64,000 nucleotides of DNA from Mytilinidion resinicola (lineage: Eukaryota; Ascomycota; Dothideomycetes; Mytilinidiales; Mytilinidiaceae), in the NCBI RefSeq assembly GCF_010093595.1, contig NW_022985458.1, positions 62,001 through 126,000 on the forward strand. The letters run 5' to 3'. A program made the translations under genes and the position numbers. Positions 21,011-31,697 of the stretch are shown piece by piece. Positions within the stretch are counted from its first letter, which is position 1. Each line of letters opens with the position of its first letter. The notes under the pieces were generated by a model, which was given only the letters and a program-made list of their open reading frames with translations, ran no database searches and was not told the DNA's origin.

Positions 21011-21399
21011 GATCGGTCGGTGCCCCATTTGATCCTCTCGCAGCGCACGCGAGCAAATTTACACGCAGCACCATTAAGCTTTTCGAATTCACTAACACAT
21101 CGCTTAGTTTGAACTTCTGCGGGGGGTATGGCTACATACAATTCGTCTTTCTTTTCTACTTTGAAGACTTCGTATGCCATCTTGCTGTTGTCGATGGTTG
21201 GGTGCGATTTACAATGGATATCTAGAACGATATGCATCTTGGAAGATTCGTTAGGGGCCATCAAGTGAGAGTAGAAGTCGTTCTTCGGAGGTTCAGGGCC
21301 GTATAGCGCGAAAAATCGTTCATTTATAGCTGCTTCCTCCAGCTCGTGCTGAACGTGAAAACGAAGAACAACTCGCTTCGGGTCATTATTGGATTCCAT
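21007..21399 (-). CDS. small hypothetical protein, paralogue of the 3.2-kb relic
   Basis: 130 residues from the ATG at 21399. Conserved with the decayed copy at 3.2-3.6 kb: PKRVVLRF, then a 10-residue spacer, a FF.L/S segment, VLDIHCKSHP, EVFKVEKKDELYVAI. No signal peptide or membrane segment. Conservation between copies begins only at PKRVVLR, which supports the ATG at 21399 over upstream in-frame starts. Unknown family; an intact frame suggests this is the functional copy. It ends tail to tail with the plus-strand peptide frame, overlapping by two bases at the stops. Confidence 0.55.
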   Translation of the reverse strand: MESNNDPKRVVLRFHVQHELEEAAINERFFALYGPEPPKNDFYSHLMAPNESSKMHIVLDIHCKSHPTIDNSKMAYEVFKVEKKDELYVAIPPAEVQTKRCVSEFEKLNGAACKFARVRCERIKWGTDRS

Positions 21400-22727
21400 C
21401 TTAACGGTGTGGCTTTGAGGCTTTGCAGCATTGCCAACTCCAGCACAAGATTCGTGTGTAGCTAGTTGTAGACGCAATGTAGATCCGGTAGCGCGCTGTG
21501 CAAAGGACGGTGGTAGGTTCGACGGTGGTAGGTTCGACGATGGTGCAGAAGGCGTCAACGTGTTGACGAATGATCAATTCGGATTTTAAACATCTACGAT
21601 CAGGAGTCAGAGGTCGGCTGGCCGTTGGAGACGCTCTTCTGTGTACATTGACGGCGGTGGCCGGCGTCGGTTTGCGATAGCTGCAAAGAGTCAGCGAAAT
21701 TGCTGCAAGAGTCAAACGATACTTCACCTTTGGAGGATGACCTACATCGTTACTGGATGAGACTCCGGAGTACCTGATGTTGGTTGTGAAATTGGTCCCT
21801 GCAGCGATGTTCTGACCGCCCGCATCCAGCCGCGGCGACACGGTGGCTGGGCCAACCCAAAACGCGGCTTGGCACTCATGATCGACCAGTCCGCGTCGCC
21901 GCCACGTCTTTGTCGCAATCTAGTTAATACAATTCAATACCAACAAGGGCCTCTCGCCAGACTGTGCCAAGGATTACGTTGCATCACAAGGCTTTGAACC
22001 CGCCCTTTGATCTACCCGGAGAAACTCTCGGAATCTACATTGTTAGGCTGAAATGGCTTTCTAGGCTTGAAACGATATTCTTCTATAATAGTGCCTTCTT
22101 CCTAGTATTCCGGTCATAGGAGACACCCTCTAATCGCGATTTAGCAGGGGTGGTTAAGCGAAGGAGCGAATGACGGCGTGAATAAAAATGTGAGGTGACC
22201 GGAGCACCTACAGTATATAGCCACCGGACAGGATGCAGATACATCCTCTCCGAATCATGCAGCCACCTGCACAGGCGTATGGCCTGCGAGACCTCTGCGA
22301 GTTACGTGCTCGCTTAGGCCGGGGTATACATAGCCCCAGGCCATGCATCACGATTCCTCAAGGATTCGTCTCTCAATACACGAAATCGTCAATTCCGTCT
22401 ACGAGCTTCCTGCCGTGCACTCTTCCTTTACACTTAGCCACCGTTGAGGCTCTGCAAGCACCGTGCTACGGAGGCCGAGCCGTAGGAGCACCCACCAGGG
22501 CGCAGCCCATTACATATGGCAGTATCCAACCCTCTAGCTTTACGAACACGCCTATACGTCATCCTCAGCCCTATGGCGGCGATACGAGGATAATTCATGC
22601 AACGTCGCCACCCCTGTCAGTACCTTGCAGTTAAGCGATGCAAGTCTGGTCATTCCAAAACGCCATCAGCACGTCTCACGTAATAATTACTTGTAATCTA
22701 AGCCACATTGGCCATTAAGCCAAGCCT
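21400..22727. other. no certain gene
   Basis: Includes the second copy of the weak repeat (22565..22735). Open frames at 21401..21841 (minus) and 22233..22634 (plus) are unrecognised and lack splice support. Confidence 0.3.
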
Positions 22728-23318
22728 GTGGCTGGAAGCTATCCTAAAATAGATGGTGAGAAGCCATGTGATCATGATCGTCCGAAGTCCCCCGTTGAAA
22801 AGTCATGGAGCCCCACCCTGGAAGTTAGGCCGGAGCAGGCTACCGTTCCCCACCGCCAAACAAGACACGCTAGCGAACAGAGCATGACTACCTCAATCTC
22901 CAGCCCTTCTATTCCCTCTAAATTCGATGATGAGGTTGACGATGCTGATCCTGACCTCCCTCCCGACCACGTATGGGCTTATCCATGTAAGCTGCCTTCG
23001 TGTCCCGACTACGGCAAGTCCTGGGGCCTTCGAAGCAACTTCTTCCATCTGCAGGAGCAAGATTCACACAAAACAACAGCAATGACACTAGCCGCACGCC
23101 GTACAATTGAGAAAGAGTGGCGGTATACGACCGATCCTAACCTACCGCCTCGGGCAGCCCCAGATTTCCGTTCCCGAGAGGATCCAGACGAGCACGTGTG
23201 GGACTACAATTTCAGAGATGACACTGGGAAGGTGGTTACAGGCAGGGGCACGATGAAGCAAATGGAGATGCATAGGGCGTCACGACGCCGAGAAACGCAG
23301 GGAAGGCAGACAGCGTAG
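22728..23318 (+). CDS. hypothetical protein with a degenerate C2H2-like motif
   Basis: 196 residues, possibly starting later at MTTSISS (22884). After a disordered, acidic first half comes WAYPCKLPSCPDYGKSW, a C2H2-like Cys pair, followed by a single His near H(LQEQDS)H spacing. It then has WRYTTDPNLPPRA and HVWDYNFRDDTGKVVTGRGT. I recognise the DP.LP and W.Y.F.D.(S/T)G..(V/I)TG.GTM pattern from fungal hypothetical proteins with a C2H2-type N-terminal motif. No function is known. No intron or interruption. Confidence 0.5.
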   Translation: MAGSYPKIDGEKPCDHDRPKSPVEKSWSPTLEVRPEQATVPHRQTRHASEQSMTTSISSPSIPSKFDDEVDDADPDLPPDHVWAYPCKLPSCPDYGKSWGLRSNFFHLQEQDSHKTTAMTLAARRTIEKEWRYTTDPNLPPRAAPDFRSREDPDEHVWDYNFRDDTGKVVTGRGTMKQMEMHRASRRRETQGRQTA

Positions 23319-23379
23319 CCGCGGTCTTGCTGATGCGGTTGCGATAAGCCTTCGCTTTGTGTAGTAGCAAAATGACGCG

Positions 23380-24663
23380 TTATAACGCGACACGAGAATC
23401 GTAAAGGCATTTGCTTGATGGAAATAAGTGATCTAATGTTACTCTGAGAGGCTCTTGGTTGATGATGTATTCATAATCAATGTCATGATCCGCAGTGCGC
23501 TTCGCTGCTCTCTCCTCTTGCTTAGCGTACCTAGCGTCATCGCTTGACTGGATCTCTTCAGGAGGTGTTTCCGACCGTTTCCGCTTGTTAACGTTGTCAG
23601 CCAAGGATTCTTTGCGCAGTGCTCGCCGTACTTTGCTCTCTGCCGCATCAACATATCGGCAGAGCTGTATCCCAGATATGCAAATTTCTGCATCCTCATC
23701 TCCCAGTTCCTCCTCCGCAAGTTCTTTGCAGGTAAAATCGCTCAGGCGGAGCCGTAGGCCAGGGTGTTCAACAGGGTGTCCTTCATCGTCACGGAAAGCC
23801 TAGTACAAAAGTCAGACCATTAAGGACAGATCATAGTCATGAAGATGTAATTAGCCTACCTCATCAACGGCCTCTTCCACAGCTCGTAATTCATACCCAC
23901 TCGCAGTCCTGAACAACTGGGGTCGCCAAATCGATAACGTTGCTTTGCGTGAGTCCTTGCCGTACTCAATGTCTAGGCCAACAACAACCCGTACGCTGGC
24001 GTCTGAATCTAGTAGATAGTTCTCGGCTAACCGGCGTAGGCGCGTTTTCTTCTGTGAGTACGCGACTTCAAGAATGACGCCCGGATATTGCGCATCGTCA
24101 TGCCCGAATGACGCGTCTGGCTCGTACTTCGATTTGCTCGATGAAGCACTAGCAGCGAAACGTATTTCAGTCGATCGTGCTGGTTGCACTTTCTGCGCGA
24201 ATCGAGCCTTCCTGTCTGATCCGCTACGTATTGCTTTCAGTTGGCTCCGAATGTCATCCTCCACTGCGTCGATGAAGCGTTCGTGTATTTCAGTGGGCAT
24301 GCAAACAACTAATGTGCACTTGTCTCCGTCGTAGTCATACCTGCCAAAGTCCTCTGTCAGTTGGGGTTCGCGGTCTCTGAGGTCCACTAACCGTATCTTG
24401 TCTTCCACGTATCCCGAAAGCACATCGTCTTGCTGGAGCGTCATCTCTATCTGGTCGTACTCTCCTTGTGCAAGCTCAAATTCTTTCCACGGCTCTCGCC
24501 CAGTGTCCCTTCCCGCTTGGATTTGTCTAAACTGCGCGATAACGCGAGGCGCCTCCGTGAATGGCTTCTTGTCGGTCAGCGGAGGCGTCAGAGGCTGGTT
24601 CGTAGACCTTGAGGGTGGCGTGACGTGTCGATGCTGCGTTATATCCGCCTGCGATGTTGCCAT
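23380..24663 (-). CDS. PD-(D/E)XK-like (Uma2-fold) fungal accessory protein
   Basis: Exons 23860..24663 and 23380..23799 join in frame across a 60-nt intron (donor GTAGGC, acceptor ACTAG), giving 407 residues. Starts MATSQADITQH with PPSR..TPPLTDKK. The middle has EPDASFGHDDAQYPGVILEV followed by AYSQKK, a PD..(x)n..EV-type nuclease-fold core, then RLAENYLLDS and GLDIEYGKDSRKATLSIWR. The C-terminal part carries KRKRSETPPEEI and a basic/acidic tail. I recognise it as a multicopy fungal family of unknown role whose fold resembles Uma2/PD-(D/E)XK enzymes. The ExK lysine is replaced by Ala-Tyr-Ser, so catalysis is uncertain. The frame is clean across both exons. Confidence 0.7.
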
Positions 24664-25269
24664 AGCTGTATGCTATGCTGCATCATGAAGTTGTTCGATA
24701 GCCGTCGCTCTCGCGCAAACTGACGGATCGTCCGAGCGCTGGGCTCTTCGGTTGACTCAGCAGCAGCGCCACGTAATCAGAGAGCCAATGACATGACTGT
24801 GGCTAAGGCGGTGAGCCACGGCTATTGGACTTCGGGCTAGAAATCGCTTTTGCACGACTGCAACTCTCCGTTTTCGCATCGATTGCATTCCGGTGATGCA
24901 GGCTCATCGGTAAGCTCAATGACGCATCGTCGTCACATACTCGGAACGATGTGAGCTGTACCTCGCCCTAGCATTCCAGCATTATGACTAGCTGCCAACT
25001 CCAAAGCTACGGACGGCCCAGGGGACGGCGCCTGCAACGATAGACTTGTGCTTGGCTGCTGGCGCGAGCGCCGCCTTTCATTCGCTCTGAATCACAAACG
25101 GCCCCGCACTCCGCGCTTGTGGTGGCACAGTGATGAGGCAGCGACACTTATCTTGTGCTGTCCCGCCGGCTGTCCTGTAGACCAACCTTTACTGATCCTG
25201 GAGAATCCATGATTTCACCATTTGTTATCGTCAAATCTTAACACACTGACCCTTAAGGACTAGCTCAAG
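24664..25269. other. no gene seen
   Basis: Intergenic between two divergently oriented genes; likely promoter sequence for both. Confidence 0.35.
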
Positions 25270-26261
25270 ATGTACTATGACGATGAGTGAGAAACATGCG
25301 GTCGCGAGTTTGGCAGCCAGCTAGCTGCTATCCAGCATATGAATGCACTTAACCATTGGGGCCTACGATACGAATGCGACACTTGCGATGGCGAGTTTCG
25401 CAGCCAGCTAGCTGCTATCCAGCATATGAATGCACTTAACCACTGGGCCCCACGATACGAATGCGACACATGCGATCGAGAGTTCTTTACCCAAAGCTCG
25501 GCAGATCAGCACATGGACGACACGGGGCACCGGGAGCCTCAGTTCGAGTGCGAGACCTGTAGTAAGAGATTTCATACCCAATTGTCCGCCAATCAGCACA
25601 TGGACGCTGTAAATCACCACAAGCGACACCACTGCCACGATTGTGGCAAAGCATTTCAGAGTGAGAATGCCTTGAACATGGTATGTTCTTCATGCACACC
25701 TTAGTGCTTACTTGTACCTTCTTTCTCAAGTCCAGAGATGTTACTGACTATCGTAAGCACCTCAACTCGAGCACTCACCGCGGCAAGAACGTTGCGTGCC
25801 CCTTCTGTCAAGCAGCTTTTACCACGGCCAGCGGTGTTTCGCACCACCTTGAGACTGGCTCATGCCCGCGAGCCAAGAACATCAATCACCGCACAATTTT
25901 TCAGGCTATCAGTCAGCGCGACCCCAGCGGCTTATTGACGAATAAGCTGCTTACCTACCCCGACTCCGACATACAGAACATTGCAACAAATGCGACTTGG
26001 AACGGCTCCAGCTACGAGTGCTACCTCTGTCACCGAGAGCATCACACTCTTCAAGCACTAAACCAACATCTGAATTCATTGGTCCACAGCGAAAAGCTAT
26101 ATCGTTGCCCGAACCGCAGCTGCAACGGCCAATTCGTAAGTTTAGCGGCGCTTTTCAATCACCTCGAAAGTGAGAGCTGCAAGTTTGTGCGATTCGAGAA
26201 GGTTCAAAAGCATGTCCATAATCTCATCACGGGACGACAGAAGCTGCTCAGCTTTGCGTAA
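25270..26261 (+). CDS. multi-C2H2 zinc-finger protein
   Basis: Exon 1 to 25680 and exon 2 25758..26261 join in frame; the 77-nt intron has donor GTATGT, branch TACTGAC and acceptor GTAAG. The ATG at 25339 gives 281 residues with at least six C2H2-type fingers (YECDTCD.EF..Q..A.QHMN pattern), then CPFCQAAFTTASGVSHHLETG and a final finger pair with the family signature FNHLESESC. An earlier ATG at 25270 begins a further finger, but its first Cys codon is TGA (25288..25290). The first two fingers are near-identical 90-bp duplicates. Probably a nuclear DNA-binding or RNA-binding protein of a common fungal family; partners unknown. Confidence 0.75.
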
Positions 26262-26383
26262 GCGCACTGTAGCATCTCTAAGAAGAATTTACGTAGGGAT
26301 TATCATTAGATCCGTACGTCGGAAGGCATTGCTTCGCCAGCAACATCTAATTAGCAATCCAATATCACAGCTCTTCTTCTCTG

Positions 26384-27229
26384 CTACCACGTTTGCGCCA
26401 CTGCGGCTCTCCAAGGTTCTAGTGCCGTCTCATCCTCCGCATGTGCCACTGTGGATAGCGGTGGCTCTGGCCCTTTGCTGGTTCGCGCTGCCTTGATCTT
26501 TGGCTCTGGAGCACCTACTTCTTGCTCACCTTCCGCAACCTGTGTTTCGCTTCTTCGCACCACCTTGGCCGTTGGCTCTGCCACATCTACCCCCGACGCA
26601 GCGCTCTTCCGCTTTCGACCGCGTGTTTTCTTACCCGTGGCAGCTTCCTCTGCCTCTAGTGCAGCACTCGCGACATTCTTAGCCTCTTTGGCAGCCTTCT
26701 TAGCCTCTTTCTCAGCTTTCTTAGCCTCTTTCTTAGCCTTCTTGGCATCTTTCAAAGCGCGCTCCGCTCGTGCCTTTTCGAGGTCCTCATAGGTCATCAC
26801 CTTTGCTATCCTTAGTACTCCTTGGTCGGCTGCTCGGCGAGCTTTGCCTTCGTTGTTACTTTTGGCTAAGAATTGATTTCGGTCATAAAGGAGTGCAATT
26901 TTGGCAAGATATGTCTGGGCGGCATTCGTCACCTTCTGATGGAGCCTAGCCTTATGCTGGCTGCTCGCTTCGTCATCAGGGACCCGTTTGATCATATCAA
27001 GTAGCGATGTCAGAGCCTCTCCTGATCTTGGCGTTGCAGGCGTAGGCAGTGCTTCATACTCCGCACGAGACTCCACCCTCAGCTCATCAACGTTCGGAAT
27101 AGTGGGTTCGGCGGAAGGTTTTGGTAATTTTGAGAGGACCCTATCAAGGTTGAATGGAAACAAACCACTTCCTCTCCATGCTCCGAGAATGTTCCTCTTA
27201 GTGAACGACCTTTCCTTTGCAGGGCTATA
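26384..27229 (-). pseudogene. C-terminal third of a pogo/Fot1-type DDE transposase
   Basis: The frame of about 280 residues starts abruptly inside conserved sequence, then reads GLFPFNLDRVLSKLPKPSAE, EPTIPNVDE, LPTPATP and a long Lys/Ala/Glu helix (KKAKKEAKKAEKEAKK), ending in a basic tail. This is the region downstream of the DDE catalytic domain in fungal pogo/Fot1-like transposases. The catalytic part and DNA-binding half are missing because an LTR-like element sits at the break (27231). Inactive remnant. Confidence 0.8.
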
Positions 27230-27230
27230 C

Positions 27231-27553
27231 ACTCGGGGTGCAGCAACCTAGGATCAGCAACTCATACGGTTCACTGTGGTGCTTCCTTGCTGTCAAAGGA
27301 AGGGAGTGGCTTTCCTTGGCGCCTAACTCATACGGTTCACTAGGTGTCCCTTACTCTCCCTTTCTCTTCCTTACGAAGTTGTGGTGCTTCCTTGCTGTCA
27401 AAGGAAGGGAGTGGCTTTCCTTGGCGCCTTCCTTGCTGCCGAGGCCTTGGCACCAAGGGAGCGCCCTAAGGGATAGTTCATCTCGCTCCTCTATATAGTC
27501 CGCCTTTACGGCATCTACAATACGACAGAGTTCACATCAATTTCAACCTGAGT
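27231..27553 (+). mobile_element. solo LTR-like element, subfamily A, 323 bp
   Basis: Starts ACTCGGGGTGCAGCAACC and ends TTCAACCTGAGT, so the 10-bp tips are inverted repeats. Contains a TATA-like TATATAGTCCGCC and AGAGTTCACATCAA near the right end. An internal direct duplication of about 70-100 bp (AACTCATACGGTTCACT repeated at about 27258 and 27327) explains its extra length. Flanks are TATAC (27226..27230) and TACAC (27554..27558), a 5-bp duplication with one mismatch. It truncates the pogo relic. Confidence 0.8.
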
Positions 27554-27742
27554 TACACAGTGGTTCTCGCTACGCAGTGGGGGATACTAATGATGATCTA
27601 TCGTATTGAGCAAAATAGATCTTAGCATCACGTGAAACCGACGTGCGTGCTTCACCATCCTTCTAGTTCATGTCCGTTATCACACGCCCGTTTCGACCTA
27701 TATAAGTCCCGGTTCTAGTCCCTTAAAACGTCCAGTATTAAA

Positions 27743-27867
27743 ATGGCACCTTCCTTACTCGAGCTAGCATGGCGCTCGTTGAAGAAACATGGTATACCCA
27801 CATGCAAAAACGTTGACTACGATTACGTGTCCACGCCTTCCATGCAGGAACGACGACGAAGAGAACG
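27743..27867 (+). CDS. possible first exon of an unknown gene
   Basis: ATG at 27743 opens 41 codons (MAPSLLELAWRSLKKHG...) rich in Arg at the end, followed immediately by a good donor GTGAGT. Upstream are a TATATAA-like box (27700) and pyrimidine-rich sequence. Without splicing the frame ends at once in TGA. No second exon could be identified with confidence; the gene may be a relic. Confidence 0.3.
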
Positions 27868-28494
27868 GTGAGTATATGGCTTACACTTCTCGTCCCAACA
27901 GCTAACCCACCGGCATTTTTGTTTTCATGAAACTACTTAACTAAGAGCCGGGTAATGCCATCCTCTCAATACAATGGAACCGCGGCTTCCGGGAAGGTGG
28001 CCATGTCGATAGCCCTGCCTTGCTCCTCTCTTCTAGTCCAAAGCCTACATCTTAGAGTCTCCGGTTGTGCTTGTTGGTAAATTTTTCAGTATATCGATAG
28101 CGCTGTCATTGTTGTCCTCTTCTGGTCCAAAGTTGTCACGGGACAAGGTGATGAATTAGAAGATGAGGGTATATGCACGAGATGTTTTGCGCCTGCAATA
28201 GGCCTCACAGCTCTTCCCTGACACGAACGCCTTTGGAAGACTTGAGCGTTGAGAAGCTTGTATAAGCTCAGAGCTTAAGCTTACCATCTAGCTTGACGGG
28301 CGATAGAGGAGGCGATGCCAAGCAGGTGAGAGTCTCGGCGGTGATAGAAGAGTCTCGCTGGTGATATTAGTTCAAGCTCTAGAGATAGATAGTGATAAAC
28401 ACGAACAACCAACAAAGGTAAAGTAGCATCCATGAACAAGCGAAAGCAACTGAAGTAGTCATGGTGCAGATGCTGCCCTTAGTAGCTTTCCATA
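27868..28494. other. no gene seen
   Basis: No recognisable frame. Confidence 0.3.
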
Positions 28495-28745
28495 GGTGTC
28501 AGGCCTTGGACGGCCTTTTCCTTTGTTCTGCAAGCGACATTCACCTGTAGTCACAAGACGTCACGTGGTCACGTGACCGTCAGGCGGGCGCACTAGCAGC
28601 TAGCGCCAAACGCGCCAGGAACCTACTTCTGGCGGCTGCACCCTTGCCCCTCTTCTCTCTTTGTATCACAACTTCCATAGCATAGCAATGCAACCCTTTC
28701 TAATTGCTGTTTGCCTATCGGGTCCTCACACTTTGTGATACCTCC
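28495..28745 (-). repeat. unmutated copy of a dispersed repeat
   Basis: Read on the minus strand, this segment aligns over about 250 bp with 59030..59276. Landmarks are GGCGCTAGCTGCTAGTGCGCCC, GGAAAAGGCCGTCCAAGGCC (landmarks shown in parts of 20 or fewer bases elsewhere in the alignment) and the AAACAGCAATTAGAAA tract. Differences are almost all transitions of C to T or G to A in the other copy. A third, partial copy is at 29985..30020. Identity of the parent element is unknown; it could be a transposon terminal region. Confidence 0.65.
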
Positions 28746-29086
28746 CACAACGTCCACTGTCCTCGCGAGGACCACATCCAGCAATCCAAGCCACTCAGAA
28801 ACTCAGTTCACCGTTTCACCTGTTGCGACAGGTCGCCATCGCTATGACGGACCTAAAGAAGGGCGTCAACTCTACAGATCTCCGTCGTGCCTCATCAGGC
28901 ACATCAAGCAAAGCTATAGAAGCGTCCAGCTCTACAGGACAGTACCCAGGAGCCGCCGGCAAGCAAGCAGCAATGCCGCCCTCAAAGTCTAACCCACCGT
29001 TGCTTCCCGACCCTTCTACATTCCCTACTTCCGCTTCCATGCCTTCCGAGAAGCATCAGAACGCCGAAAACAACTAATAAGAGAGG
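28746..29086. other. unrecognised, possible coding relic
   Basis: A plus-strand frame at 28823..29077 (MTDLKKGVNSTDLRRASS from 28844, Ser/Pro-rich after that) ends just before the LTR-like insertion. It may be the start of a transposon or host ORF, but nothing identifies it. Confidence 0.25.
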
Positions 29087-29331
29087 ACTCGGGTTGTAAC
29101 AGCTACAACCTAGGATCAACAACTCATACGGTTCACGGTCACCTACGGACAGCGTGGCGAGGTCCTTTGTTCAGCTACACCAGAGTCCTCTCAGCTGGGT
29201 CCGTTCCTTTCAGCTGGCCTCTATTCAGCTGAGCTGATAGACCTAGGGGGTGGGCCATTTCCTATTAGTATATATTCGGCCCGTACGGCCACGACAATAC
29301 AAGCAGAGTTCACATCAACTTCAACCTGAGT
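29087..29331 (+). mobile_element. solo LTR-like element, subfamily B, 245 bp
   Basis: Tips ACTCGGGTTG and CAACCTGAGT are inverted repeats. Perfect 5-bp duplication AGAGG at 29082..29086 and 29332..29336. The ends match subfamily A (CCTAGGATCA.CAACTCATACGG left; CACATCAA.TTCAACC right), but the middle differs (CAGCTGGGTCC, GGTGGGCCATTTCC). Contains TATATATTCGGCCCGTACGG, a likely promoter start region. Same length as the copy at 34660. Confidence 0.85.
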
Positions 29332-29349
29332 AGAGGGAGGGACCAGGAC

Positions 29350-30670
29350 ATGGGTGAATCCGATAATGAAGGATTGTCCGGTGATGTGGAAGCAGAAGGG
29401 GATTTCACCAACAACGTTACTATTGTAGCGTTTGAAGATCAAGTACCTTGTAAGTTTCCTGGCATAAGCTCCCGTGCATGGAGCTACAACCTTGATATAA
29501 ACCTCCGGGAGGAAGCTGTTACCTCTCAATACGACAAAGCAGTTACCCTCTCACGCGAAACCAGGCCTAGGACAGTGTGCAGGAACATCATTAAGGGAGC
29601 CAAGATGGTAAACCCGGACCTTGTTCTAAAACCCGGAGCAGAGGAAGAACTTAAGAACAGTTTAGGAGATTTCAATGCAATGATCTCCTTTGCCCAAGCA
29701 TACCCAGCTGAAACAACCCATCTCTTCAACAGCATCACGCCGTTAGCCTTTGCTTTTGTTAACGACCTGTCAGAAGTAAAGTTCTTCAAAAAAGCACCTT
29801 ATCTACTTCCACCACCTCAACACCAACTTTGGCCGCCTCTGGCGCCAGTGGGCCAGTATCTGCGCTATGGTCCAAGTACTAGAGGAAGAAGCAAAGGAAC
29901 AGAAGGTTGAATACAAGTCCTTGCAAAAGGAGTATGACAACGTAGTGGCCATTTTCCGAAAATATAAGGGCGGACAAGTCCAGCAAACAAAGGAAAAGGC
30001 CGTCCAAGGCCTGACAATAGGTGACAGAAGGTTGCGTGAAGCCTCAGGAACTTGTGAGCATAAACGACGAGAAGGTTAAGTTCGAAGAGACAATCTGAAA
30101 CTCTGGCCCGAACAGAGGTCGCATCTGGCGCTGCCTAGGAAGCCCGGTGATACGAAAAGAAAAGGGCGGGTGATGATTTAGCTCGTCCTTCGGAAAAGTG
30201 GCTAAGGACAGCGTTTGAAATGACTGAGACGGACGATGGACTGTTATAACCTAGACCCCGATATGACGAACGCTGACGACGAGAACGCTTCCGATAAGCG
30301 ATTGAAGACAGGCCTTGAAGTTACTGAGAAGGACCTAGATGCTTTCATGGCAACTCTAGGCCCGGCTATGACTAGTGCTCGCATCGAGGTACTCAAACTC
30401 AACCGCCAAATCCGAGCAGAGGCCGACCCCCGAGCCACGGAAGAGTGAAGACAGGTCTTGAAGTCACCGAGAAGGGACCTAGATGCTTTCATGGCAACTC
30501 TAGGCCCGGCTACGACTAGTGCTCGCATCGAGGTACTCAAACTTAACCGCCAAATCCGAGCAGAGGCCGACCCCCGAGCCACAGAAGAGGAAAGCTACCG
30601 AAACCAGAAGTCTTTGGTCAAGCGGCCGAGCACAGCATCACCGCACCGCCTAGACTGCGCCAGATCTTAA
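29350..30670 (+). pseudogene. broken coiled-coil protein gene, possibly retrotransposon-derived
   Basis: Three frames follow one another: 29350..29910 (187 codons, acidic start, later KMVNPDLVLKPGAEEELKN), 29867..30079 (coiled coil, EEEAKEQKVEYKSLQKEYDN) and 30236..30670 (Glu/Arg-rich helices). They look like one decayed gene with frameshifts. Coiled-coil followed by a charged region is seen in gag-like proteins of some fungal retroelements, but I cannot confirm that. No zinc knuckle was found. Confidence 0.35.
30304..30592 (+). repeat. 143-bp direct tandem duplication within the broken gene
   Basis: Two nearly identical copies, 30304..30446 and 30447..30592, encode the same helix (DLDAFMATLGPA.TSARIEVL). 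The period of 143 would shift the frame, but the second copy has an extra G (GAAGGGACC versus GAAGGACC) that restores it, leaving a single TGA at the junction. Confidence 0.85.
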
Positions 30671-31124
30671 TTGCTGGTGGAAACTCGAGGATTTTATAAG
30701 ATAGATTGAATTGAACATAAGTTTATATTGAACTAAATGAGTGAGTTTATATATTTGAGAATCAGGAAAGTAACGGGACTACATTAGAGGTACTCCGTAC
30801 GCTGAGATCGTAGCTCGCAGGCCCCTAGTTGTAAAGCCGTGTCCCGCGAGCCCTCCAAAGGTGTGTTCGGATAATAGTGGAGTAATCAGCGGCTGGCTCT
30901 AAATGGCTAAGGCCTATAAAAGTGTATGAAGTAATGGAAAGAATAGAACTTTTCGAGTATATTTAATAGAGCAGTTTTATTTACATAAGTTGCAAAGAAA
31001 CTAAAGTTCTACCTCCTTTATGGATGTCATTCTAGCATAGCTACGCACGACTGCACAAAACACAGTGCTTAATAAGTGTACCAACATTTTGAAGCACACT
31101 AATCTTGAATGCGTTAAAAATAAT
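30671..31124. other. AT-rich, no gene seen
   Basis: AT-rich spacer rich in TATA and TTAA words, without open frames of note. Confidence 0.4.
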
Positions 31125-31129
31125 TGTAA

Positions 31130-31409
31130 ACTTAGGTTGAAATTGATGTGAACTCTGTTGTCTTGTACATGCCGTAAAGGCGGACTATATAGAGGAACGA
31201 GATGAACTACCCCTTAGGGCGCTCCCTTGGTCGTTCCCTTGGCAGCAAGGAAGGCGCTCACTTGACAGTAAGGAAAGGCACTCCCTTCCCTTGACAGCAA
31301 GGAAGCACCACAACTCCGTAAGGAAGAGAAAGGAGTAAGGGATACCTAGGGAGGTGGTGTGCACGCAGGTGAACCGTATGAGTTGCTGATCCTAGGCTGC
31401 AACCCGAGT
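31130..31409 (-). mobile_element. solo LTR-like element, subfamily A, 280 bp
   Basis: Inverted relative to the 27.2-kb copy. Tips ACTTAGGTTG and CAACCCGAGT; perfect 5-bp duplication TGTAA (31125..31129, 31410..31414). Carries the same TATATAG and CCGTAAAGGCGG landmarks near one end and the CTTCCTTGCTGTCAAGG-type purine/pyrimidine tract in the middle. Confidence 0.85.
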
Positions 31410-31697
31410 TGTAACCATACCGTCTTGACTAGCGTGATAGCTTGCTGAGCCACCTCAAACGGTGGTGGACGTTCAACAGAACTTAGTCCCACTCCTCACC
31501 TCCGGCTTAGCGCGGCTTAGCGTCACTAGCGTGGCTTGGCATGTTATAGTTTTTAAACTTTCTCTTGACCCGTGCTCTTTTAGAACGATCCACCTCACTC
31601 TTCCCTCTTCATCTCATCCATGTAGAGCCAGACCAAGCCAGAATCTGCAGCCTCTGCAGCCACGGAGAGCACCATCGACGGCAAGACCAAGCAGAAG

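Noticed and set aside
20490..22735. The weak repeat pair (about 20490 and 22565) as a tRNA or structured RNA gene
   Set aside because: No cloverleaf or conserved box A/B could be made out by eye; more likely a decayed dispersed repeat.
27231..27553. LTR with TG..CA ends nested inside the ACTC tips
   Set aside because: The 5-bp duplications abut ACTC and GAGT in four copies, so the ends must be placed there.
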